Origin: Linyphia triangularis
Lineage: Eukaryota; Arthropoda; Arachnida; Araneae; Linyphiidae
Reading direction: 5' to 3'
Length of the DNA stretch: 64,000 nucleotides
Assembly: GCA_963978545.1 (NCBI GenBank)
Contig: OZ021721.1
Coordinates: 110,829,366 to 110,893,365, forward strand
In this document: positions 48,253-61,108 of the stretch, piece by piece
How positions within the stretch are numbered: the stretch's first letter is position 1
Layout: every line of letters begins with the position of its first letter
The notes under the pieces: generated by a model
What the model saw: the letters and a program-made list of their open reading frames with translations, nothing else
Told to the model about the DNA's origin: nothing
Databases searched by the model: none
Translations under genes and position numbers: made by a program

Positions 48253-49835
48253 AGGCCTCTTTCACACGAGGCGACTAGTTGATTCAAATAGCTTATCTGG
48301 CTGGTGATTAGGAGTGTAGCTATTAAGGAAATGATAGGGAATCGCCTAAACCCTTTCATACGCTGTCAAATCGTCCGGCCAGGCGGTTTGTTTGCAATCA
48401 CAAGTGCCGCTAGCGTTCTCATCCTAACTAGTTGACTCAACATCGTACTGACCTCCCGTTGGGAAGAGAAGTTGATCCCACAAAGTTGCCTCGTGTGAAA
48501 GTTCTAAGTCAACTTGTTGATAGTTTACCAAGCAACTTAGTTGAATCAGCTAAGTTGCTTGGTAAACTCTTAGTTAGTTTATTGCCGTCAACATCGCATC
48601 ATGCCTACAGGAGTAGTTTTCATACGAGGGAGATTTCTGCATTAAACAAACGAGGTAAGAACTAGAACTCTTTATTAGACAACACACATTAAAAATTGAA
48701 ACATTAAACTTCTTAAATCTAATTCTATTCCATCCAGTCCTAGGGATCTAACATCGTACTAACCTCCCGTTAGGAAGAGAAGTTGATCCCACCAAGTTGC
48801 CTCGTGTGAAAGTTCTAAGTCAACTTGTTGATAGTTTACCAAGCAACTTAGTTGAATCAGCTAAGTTGCTTGGTAAACTCTCAGTTAGTTTATTGCCGTC
48901 AACATCGCATCATGCCTACAGGAGTAGTTTTCATACGAGGGAGATTTCTGCATTAAACAAACGAGGTAAGAACTAGAACTCTTTATTAGACAACAAACAT
49001 TAAAAATTGAAACATTAAACTTCTTAAATCTAATTCTATTCCATCCAGTCCTAGGGATCTAACATCGTACTAACCTCCCGTTAGGAAGAGAAGTTGATCC
49101 CACCAAGTTGCCTCGTGTGAAAGTTCTAAGTCAACTTGTTGATAGTTTACCAAGCAACTTAGTTGAATCAGCTAAGTTGCTTGGTAAACTCTCAGTTAGT
49201 TTATTGCCGTCAACATCGCATCATGCCTACAGGAGTAGTTTTCATACGAGGGAGATTTCTGCATTAAACAAACGAGGTAAGAACTAGATCTCTTTATTAG
49301 ACAACACACATTAAAAATTGAAACATTAAACTTCTTAAATCTAATTCTATTCCATCCAGTCCCAGGGATCTAACATCGTACTAACCTCCCGTTAGGAAGA
49401 GAAGTTGATCCCACAAAGTTGCCTCGTGTGAAAGTTCTAAGTCAACTTGTTGATAGTTTACCAAGCAACTTAGTTGAATCAGCTAAGTTGCTTGGTAAAC
49501 TCTCAGTTTATGGCCGTCAACATCGCATCATGCCTACAGGAGTAGTTTTCATACGAGGGAGATTTCTGCATTAAACAAACGAGGTAAGAACTAGAACTCT
49601 TTATTAGACAACACACATTAAAAATTGAAACATTAAACTTCTTAAATCTAATTCTATTCCATCCAGTCCTAGGGATCTAACATCGTACTAACCTCCCGTT
49701 AGGAAGAGAAGTTGATTCCACAAGTTGCCTCGTGTGAAAGTGCTAAGAAAGAGTGTTCACACGGCAATCAACTAATTGAGAGTTTACCAAGCAAGTTAGT
49801 TGAATCTACTAAACCGCCTCGTATGAAAGAGACCT
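48253..49835. mobile_element. TIR element enlarged by an internal 311-bp array
   Basis: AGGCCTCTTTCACACGAGGC then GACTAGTTGATTCAA at the left is mirrored, with some changes, by TTGAATCTACTAAACCGCCT then CGTATGAAAGAGACCT at the right. The word CCTCGTGTGAAAG recurs inside. The superfamily is not assigned. It interrupts the duplicated 5' flank of locus 2. Confidence 0.75.
48441..49750. repeat. 311-bp tandem array, four copies plus a partial one
   Basis: CATCGTACTRACCTCCCGTT starts units at 48441, 48752, 49063, 49374 and 49681. Each full unit contains a perfect hairpin: GTTTACCAAGCAACTTAG, a 9-nt loop, and its exact reverse complement (first at 48523-48567). Copies are almost identical, which suggests recent expansion. 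Confidence 0.95.
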
Positions 49836-49962
49836 TAAGCCTCTTTCACACTAGGCGACTAGTTGATTCAACTAGTTTATCTGGCGGGTGATTAGGAGTG
49901 TAGACATTTAAGAAATGATAGGGAATCGCCTGGACTCTTTCACACGCAGTCAACTCGTCATC
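49836..49962. mobile_element. Second, partial copy of the 48253 element
   Basis: GCCTCTTTCACACTAGGCGA, then CTAGTTGATTCAACTAG and GTGATTAGGAGTGTAG match the left end at 48255-48400. It may be a short solo element or a broken copy. Confidence 0.7.
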
Positions 49963-49984
49963 ATTTAAAATATTTTAATTATAA

Positions 49985-50276
49985 TTGAGGACTAGAAAGG
50001 GAAAACGACTGAGCGAACTCCAGTTGCAATAGTTCAAAAATTTGTCGAAAGATCCCACTGGTTGAATGTGCCATGCGAAGTGAAGTGAAGAATGTCCTAA
50101 GTGCGATAGAAATAACAATATTAAGGCGGTATTTGAGAGCTAAACATAAGGAAGTTAGGTTAATATGTGTATGTAATATCTTATGTACCAGATGAGAGTC
50201 ATTTTCATTTTTCGGCTCTAATAAATTTTTTTTCTTTTTTTGGACTTGGGTCGTTTTCCATTTCTAGTCCTCAATT
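49985..50276. mobile_element. TTGAGGACTAG MITE, copy 2
   Basis: TTGAGGACTAGAAAGGGAAA followed by ACGAC at the left, and GTCGTTTTCCATTTCTAGTC followed by CTCAA at the right, form a TIR of about 25 bp. 292 bp, non-coding. Confidence 0.88.
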
Positions 50277-50522
50277 ATCTGTTGATAAAATAATACACAA
50301 TTTATCTTTTTATTGAAAATTGGGAATTTGCAATACACACATTTTATTCATACTATAAAAGGATTAAAAACTTTTAAATATATATTGGTAATTTTGTGTC
50401 ATTCTTATACTTGGAGAATTATTAGGTACCTACTGCTCAGGAATACAATCACTCAAAAATGTATCTGGTTATATTGTATTAATTTTTTTTAAGAGTTGAA
50501 TTCTGACATGCCCACTTTTCTA

Positions 50523-50704
50523 GTTTGGTTGGTTGTATTCAGATTATCTGGCGCCGTCAGCAACACGAGGGCTATAATGCGCCGAAACATTCGTCATTAG
50601 ACAAGCTAACATACATTTACAAACACCCATGCCAACGCGGGACTCGAACCCGCAACCTCGCGGTCTAGAAGCTAGCACGCTAACCACTATACCGTTTGGT
50701 CGGA
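50523..50704 (-). mobile_element. SINE family A copy with target duplication
   Basis: GCCCACTTTTCTA occurs at 50510-50522 and 50705-50717, flanking a full-length reverse-oriented copy. Confidence 0.92.
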
Positions 50705-50717
50705 GCCCACTTTTCTA

Positions 50718-51187
50718 TGTTTTTATTTTTGGTATCTTTTGCGGATTTTCCGAAGTCTTAACGGATTTTTACGGTTTTACGGACTTTCTTTGATACCTAC
50801 TGAAAAGACCTACGCAAAATATCTTTTTAATCTTTTGACAATACTCTTGAGTTTCAGAAATACGTGTGCAATATTAGTTGAGTGTTACGTTGAAGTAACA
50901 ATCGCTATTGTATCTCGTATTCATTAATCACATTGCAAGAAGAGTACTGGTCATGGGTAAACCGTAAACATTAAAATCCGTTAAAACTACGGAAAAACAA
51001 TTGAAAAATTGGTACCTAGAATTACTCTGCGTTTTCCCGAATCCAATAGCTGTGGTATAGCAAAAAAGTCGGAATTATGTTGTGTTCCTAGTAATCTGGA
51101 TTAATGAAAATAACTGTAAAAAACCCCGATTCAAGTTTGTTCAGTTGATATCGTAGCCATTTTCACCCCCTAATCCTCAATTTCACC
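50718..51187. other. Non-coding spacer
   Basis: No feature recognised beyond the flank of the hAT-like element. Confidence 0.45.
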
Positions 51188-51944
51188 CAGGGGCGGATTT
51201 AGAGGTCAATCACGGGGGGTGCGATTATGACCGTGAGTGGTTACAGTCACGGTAATAATTTTTCAACTTGGAAGAGAGGGGGAGGGGAGGGGTATCATCA
51301 ATTAGTATGATACTACCAGGGTTCAATGGAAAAAAAAATAGAGGGTTTGACCATCCTCTTTTGCGTCCCATATAACAAATTACCCCGAAAATGTAATAAA
51401 AAATTACATTATAAATATTTAGTATTTTTTATTAGAAAAAGAATATTTAAGAGCTCAAAAAAATATCTCATGCAGATCAGGTGAAGTGTAAAAAGTTCAA
51501 CAACCCTGAAAATTCAACTTTTTTTATGCAAGTTAATTAACCAATATATTCAACATCATAAATAATTTAATGCAGAAAAGAGGCGGCAGATCTTTTAACG
51601 ACTTTAGACAATACTGCAGGTACATTAAACTCTATATTCATAAAGTTTTAATAATTTCCAAAGTTAAACAATGCTTTTCAACTGTGTTTGACATCACATT
51701 AGTAAATTAAAATATAAGTTACATAAACTTGAGACTATACACTATAATATTGATACTTGCATTCAAATTTGATACGGCATTATTTACTGTTTCCATATTT
51801 TCCTTTATTTAAATGAAAATCGAGGGTTTGGCGATATTTTTATGTGGGAAGAGAGAGGGGAAAAAAAGGGAAAAACGCCGAAACGCGAAATTTGGTGATG
51901 ATATTCAATAGACATTACACTGTCATTCCTTGTACAAAAAACAG

Positions 51945-52305
51945 AAAAATATCAATCGTTGATGGGCGATGCTCAAGGTTGAAATGCGAGTGTTAAAGGC
52001 ACTCGTTTTTCAGATTTTTCCGCTATTATCAGATTTCTATGGGAATTTCAGTGGGAACGATTGCGCAACCTTAATCGTAGGTCCCATGGCTACCACTAAC
52101 CCGCACACCAAATTTGACTATCGTACGTCAATTCGTTTAGGAGTTATGCTGACCACGTACAGATAGACATTTTATCTAGGCCACTTTTTTGAAATCAGGA
52201 TGTTTTAAAACCAGGGGAAAAAGAAAAAAAAAATCGATTTTTTTTTACTAAATGCTATACACTTTCAATTGCCCTATGTAAACATATGGGTAACTGAAAG
52301 TAAAA
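51945..52305 (+). repeat. Dispersed repeat E, copy 2
   Basis: The same order of words as 39900-40415: GATGGGCGATGCTCAAGG, CACACCAAATTTGACTATCG, CTGACCACGTACAGATAGAC, CATATGGGTAACTGAAAGTA. It lies within the hAT-like element. Confidence 0.7.
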
Positions 52306-52314
52306 ACGTGTTTG

Positions 52315-52700
52315 GTTATGATTCTCAATATTTTGAAAAGAAGTACAAAACAACATGGAACTCACTTTAAACTGTTAAGGATAAATTACATTTTTATAAT
52401 TTAAGAAAATAATTTCGTTTGACATTGTCAAAGGGTTTTAAGGATTTTGCATATGAAAGGGCTATGAATATGATACAATGCTTATTTCAGTAAAATCAGT
52501 TTATTTTTATAAGAATGAAATATTTTATTACAATCTATTCAAATATTACTTTGATAATTGCACACAATATCGAATATCAGTGTGCACGATAAGTCCCTTC
52601 TTCGGATCATTCGGACAAAAATGAAATATTTAAACATTTTTCGGAAAAAACAAAGATGTAAACAAATATTGTTGATGAAATATTACATTTTGTGAAATAA
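52315..52700. repeat. Direct repeat pair inside the hAT-like element, copy 1
   Basis: TATGGAACTCACTTTAAACT-like (here ACATGGAACTC), CTGTTAAGGATAAATTACAT and GATTTTGCATATGAAAGGG match 55397-55800 in order. Confidence 0.85.
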
Positions 52701-53799
52701 GTAAAATTAAAAAAAAAAAAAATTTACCAATGTTAGGTCACCTTAACCTTAACTCTACATATTGATGCACTACTAAGACTGCCCTAACTAAATGAACATA
52801 TATTCGAACTTCATAGTAAAAAAAGAGTGAGTGCGTTGACCTCAATGTGCGTGTGTGTACAGTTTTTTAGTAAAAAAAAAAAAATTATCTTTGAAAATAA
52901 GATAGTTTTTACTATGGCGCTCTCAAATTTTTTATTTATTTATCATGTAAATTTTCTTTTCTTTTAATTGGTTAAATACGCATCAACAATATTATCAAAT
53001 TCTATAAAGATTTTCTGTATTAATCCAGTATAAATTTCTTTTAAAACTTTAATATAATTCTGATTTGGTTAGGGGGTTACTAATACCAAATGGTACGTAT
53101 GCTTTATTTCTGACATCCGCGAAAGTTTTTAAGGTGCAGGCGGGCCATAATTAAACTGGTGTTGTTTAGATCAGTCCGGAGTCTGTAGAAATTAATAAAT
53201 CTTTTTGAAATTTTGTATTAGTACTGCTGGGAAAATCTGGTAATGCTGTTTAAACATTATCATAAAATTTTTGAAATGAAAACTTTAAGATATAACTGTT
53301 TGGATTTTTGCTAATTACGCTTCAAGAACAATATATTTAAAACTTCATTGGATTGATTTCATTTTGATTTATAATTTCATTTATAAGGAATAACATGTAA
53401 AACTAACAGCCATATAAGCCCTTTTCATCTTAAAGTTTTATATTTTCCTTTAGTTGCAAAAATTCTCTAAATAGATAGATTTTAATTATATCCAACCTGT
53501 ACTTTAATATAAATTTTGAGATAGCTTGAACATAACACTATATTTTCTTTTATAAATATGATTTAAGGGAACTTAAATTAGGAAAATGTACTCAAAGACC
53601 ATCTTAAACCGTCAACACACAAATCTTCATATTTAAAATTTTTTTTTAAAAAAAAGCAGATTTTTGAAACAAACAGCTTTATATCATCTGAAAATTAGTT
53701 TAAATTTCTGCATTATATTCAAATAAAATTCCAAACTAAATTAGTTACAGCAGGTAAAATTGTAGTAATAATAATAATAATAATGTTCATAAAACCATA

Positions 53800-54075
53800 G
53801 AACCTGCTTTTTAATACGCTTTTATTAGCTTCAGACGTATGTATGTTAGTATGTAACGGAATCTTTGAACATGATTTTGAACCCCTTCAAAACGTCGGAT
53901 TAACTCGAAATTTGGCATACTTATTAAGAACCGATGACAATTCAATAATTCAATAAGTTTGTCGCTTTATCACAAGGATTAGCTCGTGTTGCCCTTGCGC
54001 CGTTAAATTCCAACCAACCAACCTTCTCCGGAATCGAACCCTGGTGTGCCGTTTGAACGACGGTTATACAAATCG
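53800..54075 (-). mobile_element. SINE family D with long tail
   Basis: On the minus strand a B box GGTTCGATTCC is followed by GGTTGGTTGG, then TTAACGGCGCAAGGGCAACA, and a tail with AAATTTCGAGTTAATCCGAC and AAGATTCCGTTACATAC. The tail may come from a partner LINE. It lies inside the hAT-like element. Confidence 0.7.
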
Positions 54076-54283
54076 TGTTTTTTTAGTCACATTATCCTTA
54101 CCAGGATCTTCAGGATTAGTGATTTTTCATATTCAGAGACACGGTAGTGTTTTGTGCCAAGTAATACGGTGTGTACTAAGGCATACACATGACTTAAATT
54201 TGAGACAAGCATGCAACTATTGGCAGAAACAACTGGAAAGTTTTGTACACTAACTAAAAAAAAAATTATAGTTTACAGAAAAA

Positions 54284-54642
54284 ATAATTAATAGTTTAAA
54301 AACTAAAAAAACACGCTTTAATAGAAAAGTGAACTAAAAAGTAGAAAATAATTTTAAATAAGTTTGAAATAAGAATAGAGTGATTAACAAGAAATATTTA
54401 TTTTATCGTAAAAGAGCGTGGAGTGCTTTTTAAGATATTTTCATAATGGCTCTACTTTTACCAATATCTGTCATTAAATATTTTCAACAATTGACATCAA
54501 GCACCCCACGCTTTTTTACGATAAAATAAATATTTCTTGTTAATCACTCTATTCTTATTTCAAACTTATTTAAAATTATTTTCTACTTTTTAGTTCACTT
54601 TTCTATTAAAGCGTATTTTTTAGTTTTTAAACTATTAATTAT
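54284..54642. repeat. Near-perfect long hairpin, 145-bp arms
   Basis: The left arm 54284-54428 and right arm 54499-54642 are reverse complements with only a few mismatches (for example AAACACGCTTT against AAATACGCTTT). The loop is 70 bp (around ATAATGGCTCTAC). Transcription would give a long double-stranded RNA. Confidence 0.93.
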
Positions 54643-55396
54643 TTATCACAAGTAGCATCTCAAATCGGTTACATATTGTGTCTCATATTAGACATATTAT
54701 CAGTCATATTACCATCAAGTTTGAGTCACACTTACAAAAACACATTTGAAATTAGAATTAGAAAAAAAAGAAGGAAAAAAAAAAAAAAAAAACGAAAAAA
54801 ACCCCACACATTTAAAAAGTTTTTGACATTAACTGATTTAAATTATTTGTAAGCCATCGGTATTGTTCCCAATATTTCAGTCATTCATATTTAAATAATA
54901 AATTCATACAAAACAATTTTGACTTTTATTTAACAGAACAAATGAAAACTGCCAAAAGCTGCGAATGAGCAATATTTACAAATTTGTAATCTAAGCTGAC
55001 CAGTTTTACAATTATGTTAAATTACTTGATATTCTTCTAGTAACAATAAATGTCGTTGTATGGGATATTTCCAGGCACAAGTGCTACATGATACTGCACC
55101 GGGACAACGTTAGATTCTGATTAGTTTATTTATCAAGCAGGGAACATCTACCAGATGGTCTTTCAAGGGGAAAATGGACTTCATATACATCTTAAATAAG
55201 AGAAACCTCGGAAAACTATCAGGAAGTAGCTCACCAATCGATTACTAGTAAAAAAATTTAAAGTCTTTACTCAATTTGAAAACAGACTACAGAGCGCTAA
55301 ATATTGCTCGACCCGGTGACTTTTCGTATTGTAGGGGAGTATACCTCTTTTGTGAGTGAGATTGGAGCATAGCAACATTTAAAAACATGCTAGGCT

Positions 55397-55800
55397 ATGA
55401 TCCTCAATATTTTGACAAAAAGTTAAAAACTATATGGAACTCACTTTAAACTGTTAAGGATAAATTACATTTTTATAATTTAAAAAAGTAATTTTGTTTG
55501 ACTTTATCAAAGGGCTTTAATGATTTTGCATATGAAAGGGTGCAGATACAATGGGTTAATCCAATAAAATCAGTTCATTTTTATAAGAATTAAATATTTT
55601 ATTACAATCTATTCATATACTGATGGTATTGAATTGAGAGTTACGTTGATAATTACATAAAATACCAAATATGAGTGTGTAGGATAAATCGCTACTTCTG
55701 GTCATTCGGTCAAAAATGAAATATTCAAACATATTTAGAAAAAGAAAATGTCTAAACTAAAACAAATTGTTAATGTTATATTACATTTTGTAAAATAAAT
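55397..55800. repeat. Direct repeat pair inside the hAT-like element, copy 2
   Basis: Same order and orientation as 52315-52700, about 80-85% alike by eye, about 3.1 kb away. Confidence 0.85.
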
Positions 55801-56833
55801 AGTAATATTAAAAAAATCTTATCATGGTTAAATATTACTGTTAATTATCTTGCACTGCCATACCAATTGAAGAAACAAACAATCCAGACATAGCATGCAC
55901 CCTCCAACTCAAGCAAGAATGACCATTCCATTTACTTCCACCCCAGAGTAGAGGCATGTAGTAATTTTGCAACTCGCATGTGATATGGGATATGGGGTAA
56001 TGTCACGTGCAAGGGAGGGGATAGTATAACCCCTCAAATTTTATTACTTTGTGTCCTTCAAATTCAAGGTCACACAAAGAAGGGGTCATTTTGTTCCCTT
56101 CCCTGGGCTGTTTTAAGATCTTTAGGAAAGAATGAAGATTAACTTCTTGGTCCTAATTTAGCCATAGCATCTTGATCGGAACTGTAAGTTCTTGCAATAT
56201 TTTGTAGAATTGCAATAATGCTATAGTACCGATTTGATCAAAGCTTTTTCTTAATTATGAATTAGGCATTTTATTTTCTAATTACAATTAAAGGATTTTT
56301 TTTTAAAGCTATTTTAGTGCATGATTTTTTGTACATCGAATGAAGTTTAGGGGGTGCGATGGCACCCCGATATTAAACCTTCATAATTAATTGGCCTCTG
56401 ATCAAGGAGAAAATCGTGCTGAAATTGAGATATATTTAAATGGTCCTTCAAAATTCATTTTTTAATTTGAGAATCACACAAGGGGTGAAGATTCTTTGAG
56501 CTGTACATTGCAGGTCAACTCAATCCCGATCTACTCGTCCCATCTCAAGCCCATTCCTTCTACGGGTAACGAAATAAGGAGTTCGGTTAAGTGGCTTAAA
56601 AATCTGTATAATGAGTCATGAAGAATGTCATAAAAAGCTTAATTTTGTTTGCTGATTTCCATCGATATTGATATTAAGTAAAAAATAGATGTTACAAATA
56701 TTAATGAAATGTAAGTGTTTTTTTTACTTTGAACTCGGTGAAACTGCCATTTAAAAATAATTTAGACGAGATACTTCATGGGGGGTGCGGTCGCACCCCC
56801 CGCACCCCCCCTAAATCCGCGCCTGATTTCACC

Positions 56834-59165
56834 ACCTTATTTACAAAACAAATGAAATTGTGTGTCCGATAATCTGGATTAATAGATCTACTTTTAGAAA
56901 AAACTATTAAAATTGGTTTAGTAGAACTGAAGTTAATTGTCATACATTTTTTAAAGTACTTTTAAAAACAATTACATAATATATTTTTGCATTTTTATCT
57001 TGATCATTGATTAATTATTATAAAGGTTTTAAATACTAAAAATTCATTTTTTCAATTTGAAGTTAGAGAAATTGATAAAATTTTACGTTTACGGTAAACT
57101 CATTAACTGAAAAATATTAATTTGTCTTGCAATACATTTTTTGATTTATTTTATAGGTAGTGTTCCAGAATCTAAACCATATTCAATAGATATTAAGAAT
57201 TATAACCATTTATATGTGTTGCAGGCTTTTTAGGCATTATCTTTCATTTCCAGGTATAAATGCTTGTAGCTTCAAAAGAGTTTATTTAAATGCCATAGTT
57301 TTGGTTTATTTTCCAGATAACTCTTATAAACACGTATGAAAAATTTTACTGAAATATTAAAATAGCATTTTGAGGTGTTAGGTTTGTATTATTAAATAAA
57401 AAAAAATAATAAATTAAAAAATGTATATCAAACCGGTTAAATCCTATTGAAGTTGATGTTTTCAAAAAGCAGCAACTTCGTTTCTAATCATCATAGATTC
57501 AAAATAATTACAAATATATAAAGCTAAGATTTGGAGCAAAATTATCGTATAGTAAAAATGTGGCAAAATTCATGTTTTCAACGTAGTCTGACACCTTAAG
57601 GATTGAATATTGGGATGGAGTGAATTTTCGATGTCTTTTGTAACCAGTTACCATCCTCTTCTTACGAAGATCACATGTAAAACATATGAAGATTAGAATA
57701 AAACTGTAGATATCTATAATAAGCACCCACAGTCCACACCCATACATTCTTAATAAATTAGTATTAAGAAATATAGTAAATTAGAATCCTTACTTATTTT
57801 TAATATGTTTAAAAAAATGTGTTTTTTTAGTTCTCAATAAAATAAAGACAATTTCAAACTTGTATACTTTTACACAAAACTGTTTATTAATCTAATATGT
57901 TATACATGGCTCAGAAACATAATTTTTCAAGAACAAAACACTTGATAAAGAATTTTTTGACTTTCAAACAATTCATAATTAATTGAACAAAATACAATTA
58001 TTTTAAAGTAAAAATGAAATATTGTTTTCTAATTGCATAATACAGGAAAGATAAAGGTTTAACAAAAAAAAAAAAAAAAAAAAAAAAAAATTACAACGTT
58101 TCATAGGGATTTCCCCATTTGAATATCCTCTTTAGCTCATTTCAACGCAATGAGTTGAAAATGGTAGACAATGTCAGTTGTATTTATATTTCAGTAAATT
58201 ACATTAAAATTATATTCAAACTCTTAGTTGCAATGAAAATTGATTTTTTAAAATATACTTATTTAAAATATTAGAATATTCTAAAGAGCAACTCAAACTT
58301 TAATATTTTACATTTTTTCTGGATTCAATCAAGAAGTTAATCATTCACTAAGCTGCTGACGGACTGCTACCCGAATTTGAAGTTTAGCTTATTTTCTACC
58401 AAAATGTGTCCCACAAACGGACATTTTAGGATTTACGAAACTTCTTAAAGTTAACTTTCGTAAAGAAGGTAATCAATAATTTATTAGCTACTTGAAATGT
58501 ACTCATTTCAAAGTAGGTTAATAAAGAGTATTTTAACAATGAATAGCTTCAAAATAAACATTGTAATAGCAGCCGAAAGGCTAAATCGAAAATCCCACCC
58601 AAAGATTATATAAATCTAAAAAAGGATGCTAAAAACCGTTTCAGAAAGAAAATTCCATCTTCAGCTTTCTTCGACAACGTGCCCTTATCCCCAAAACAGC
58701 AAAACTGTCCACCAATTTCACTTGGTCCAACTTTATTCCCTAAATACAGGTTTTTTTTTAAAAAGAATCCCCCAATTTTAAATGTGTATATTATGAAAAA
58801 AATTGAACATAGAAACGATTTTATATTACATGGCTTATCAAAGTTTTCTTACACACTAAATATTAAAGGTACTCAATATGTCAACCTTTGGATACACAGC
58901 ATATGTCCGAAGCAGGCAATTTTCCTTTGCACAGACAACCTGTGTCTTAGAATAATTTATAATATCGCTTAATGCTTTGAGTAGTAGCAAATTCAACACA
59001 AGGGTAATGTCGACAAAAATCACGCTGAGCAGTTGTCACTGAATTGAACAATTTTTTTCTTCAGTGGATTTTCTTCCTTTCATCATTTTTTTCAGTAATG
59101 GACAATAATCAGCAAGAAAGCCATCAAGATATTCATTTCGAAGCCTTTATCTTTTATGAGGCATT
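56834..59165. other. Non-coding spacer
   Basis: AT-rich. A poly(A) run lies at about 58064-58090. Open frames at 57508-57747 and 58679-58972 show no known similarity. Confidence 0.45.
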
Positions 59166-59169
59166 TTAG

Positions 59170-60009
59170 CTATTTTGTCTGTGCGGTATTCCACCATCTT
59201 TTCATATCAATTCTGTGTAACAGTCTGGAGTCACTTTACGATAAATGTTTTTAGCTTTAATATCAACGCCATTATTCAAGTTATTCAACAACTTCCAAGT
59301 GATTACTTTCAGCAGCAAGATGCAAAGGTGTATTCTTATCGTATTCTTTTCTTTAATTAACAGATGCACTTTTTTCTATTGGAGACTGCACTATTTCTAG
59401 ACAACCATATTCAGCAACACAAAGTAAAGGAGTGTTTCCAAGACAGTTCACTACCTTAATAATTGCAACTTTTTTCTATTCGAGCCCTTATTTCGTCTAC
59501 ATTACCAAAACTAGCAATTGAGTGTAAAGACGTCTGTTCATATCAATTCACTGCATTAACATTGGCTCCTTTTTCTATTAAAATTTGTAATATTACTGTT
59601 GTTTACGTTTACGGATTTTGAGCGACTATATTGGCACATTAAATTCACAAAGTGCATTAATATTTGCCCCATTTTCTAATAGACATTTCAATACTTCGAG
59701 CGTACCACTATTAGTAGCATGATGTGCTGCTGTCCATTTCAAGTGACCCTCTGCGTTAACATCTGCTCCAATATTTATTAGAGCTTTTACCATTTCTACA
59801 CTCGTGTTTACAGAAGCTACATGTAAAATAGTAGCCATGCCATAAAATAAGTGATTTATATCAAATCCATCCTCTCTCCACTTATTGTATGCATCCGAAT
59901 CTCTTTCTTGTAGTGCATTCTTTATTTCATCAATGACACTGTCCTCATTCCAGTTAGATCTATGAAGAATTTCATGCATTATATTTTCCAAATGTTCCAT
60001 ATTACCCAA
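59170..60009 (-). pseudogene. Ankyrin-repeat gene remnant
   Basis: The minus strand opens with MGNMEHLENIMHEILHR and stays open for 127 codons to 59626. It includes two ankyrin-type repeats (ATILHVASVNTSVEMVKALI followed by GADVN, then WTAAHHATNSGTLEVLKCLL followed by GANINA). Downstream the ankyrin signal continues in changing frames with stops: ILQILIEKGANVNAVN near 59590-59540, SLHSIASFGNVDEIRARIEK near 59530-59470, and NTPLHLAAESNHLEVVE at about 59285-59335. Ankyrin repeats are protein-binding modules, but no target can be inferred here. The first 127 residues might still be expressed as a short protein. Its 5' flank matches the flanks of the two helical-repeat loci. Confidence 0.75.
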
Positions 60010-60119
60010 AGTGAAAACTTTCTATCTAAACGTATTATGCTAAAGCTAACACAATAACAAGTTAAAGCTATAAAGTATTACATTAACTTCCAATTCATTC
60101 AAGTTTATATATAATAAGA

Positions 60120-60690
60120 AATTAGCTTTGAGATTTCGACATAAATTACTAGAGCGAAATTTTCAACGACACATTCAGGTGCTTGACTGAATACGGATGA
60201 CAGTTGTGTTTCCTGAAATACTGATTGGTGCTCTGTAGGTTCAATGATATCCAGTTACCTTGGTGATAGTATTATCCAAAGATAGAAGAGGTGTTAGATG
60301 AACGAGACCTGAAAGAGGAAGTTACAAATCAAGAAAAAATATAAAACATACGAATGTAAGAAACCTATAGTTCTTTTGTGGAAGTAAATTGTACAAATGG
60401 TAAAAAAAATGGCAGTAAAAGCATGCACTACAATAGTGTCCTAAACAAGAACACGCACGAAACTTTAGTATGTAAAAGTAAAATTGGCAATCTTGAAAGA
60501 GGTCTTGCTAAATATTTTTTAGGAAGAGATATTTAAAAAATAAATCCTCAACTTAGACAGCAAAGAGGTTTTTATGGCAATAATCAACTATCGTAGAATA
60601 AAGATGAGTATGAAATAATACAATCTTATATTATAGTAAAGCAAAGAGCTTGGAGCTACTGTGGTGATTGTGTAAGCAGATATCAGATTT
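60120..60690. repeat. 5'-flank block of locus 3
   Basis: This lies directly upstream of the ankyrin remnant. It matches the flanks of loci 1 and 2 from ACATAAATTACTAGAGC through GTTCAATGATATCCAG to ATCAACTATCGTAGAATAAA. It has no SINE insertions, so it shows the pre-insertion state of the block. Confidence 0.75.
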
Positions 60691-61108
60691 AAAATTCTTA
60701 GGTAGTTTTTCGCTATGCATTTTGTTCATGCATATTTAATAATATTTTTGGGTATTGAAGTATCTATAGTACTTCAAAATCAAGAATTCTTGCTTCAAAA
60801 TCAAAAAGGTAATAAAAAATTCACGTCAAAATATTGGTGTGGGTGAAACAGCAAGGTATTAAAAATGCTACATCTGGCAACATTGTATGAGCCAGCAAAA
60901 ATCAGTAATACCACAAAAACTTATGCAAAAATAAAACAAAAAAATTAAGGAATGAAAGATTTTTTTTTTTTTTTTGCATTGAAGCAAGAGTGGAGAGTCA
61001 TTTTTGTTCGGTTCAGATATCGAGAAGAAATAAAAATAGCCACTTTCTTGCTGGAGTGATTAGTTTAATTTACTGAAATTTCATAGGATTACAAGTTCCT
61101 TTGATTTT

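Larger units (their letters stand above)
51188..56825. mobile_element. 5.6-kb hAT-like element with perfect 8-bp target duplication
   Basis: The ends CAGGGGCGGATTTAG and CTAAATCCGCGCCTG are inverted repeats with one mismatch. Subterminal GGGGGGTGCG is matched by CGCACCCCCC. ATTTCACC lies directly on both sides (51180-51187, 56826-56833), the length expected for hAT. No transposase is readable. The interior is patched from repeats: repeat E, a 380-bp direct pair, a family D SINE and a long hairpin. Confidence 0.88.

Noticed and set aside
48432..48665. 77-codon frame repeated in the 311-bp array
   Set aside because: The frame is not kept in the later units and includes the perfect hairpin, so it is not considered coding.
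51969..52166. Transposase remnant in the hAT-like element
   Set aside because: The frame comes from dispersed repeat E, and no conserved hAT residues are visible.
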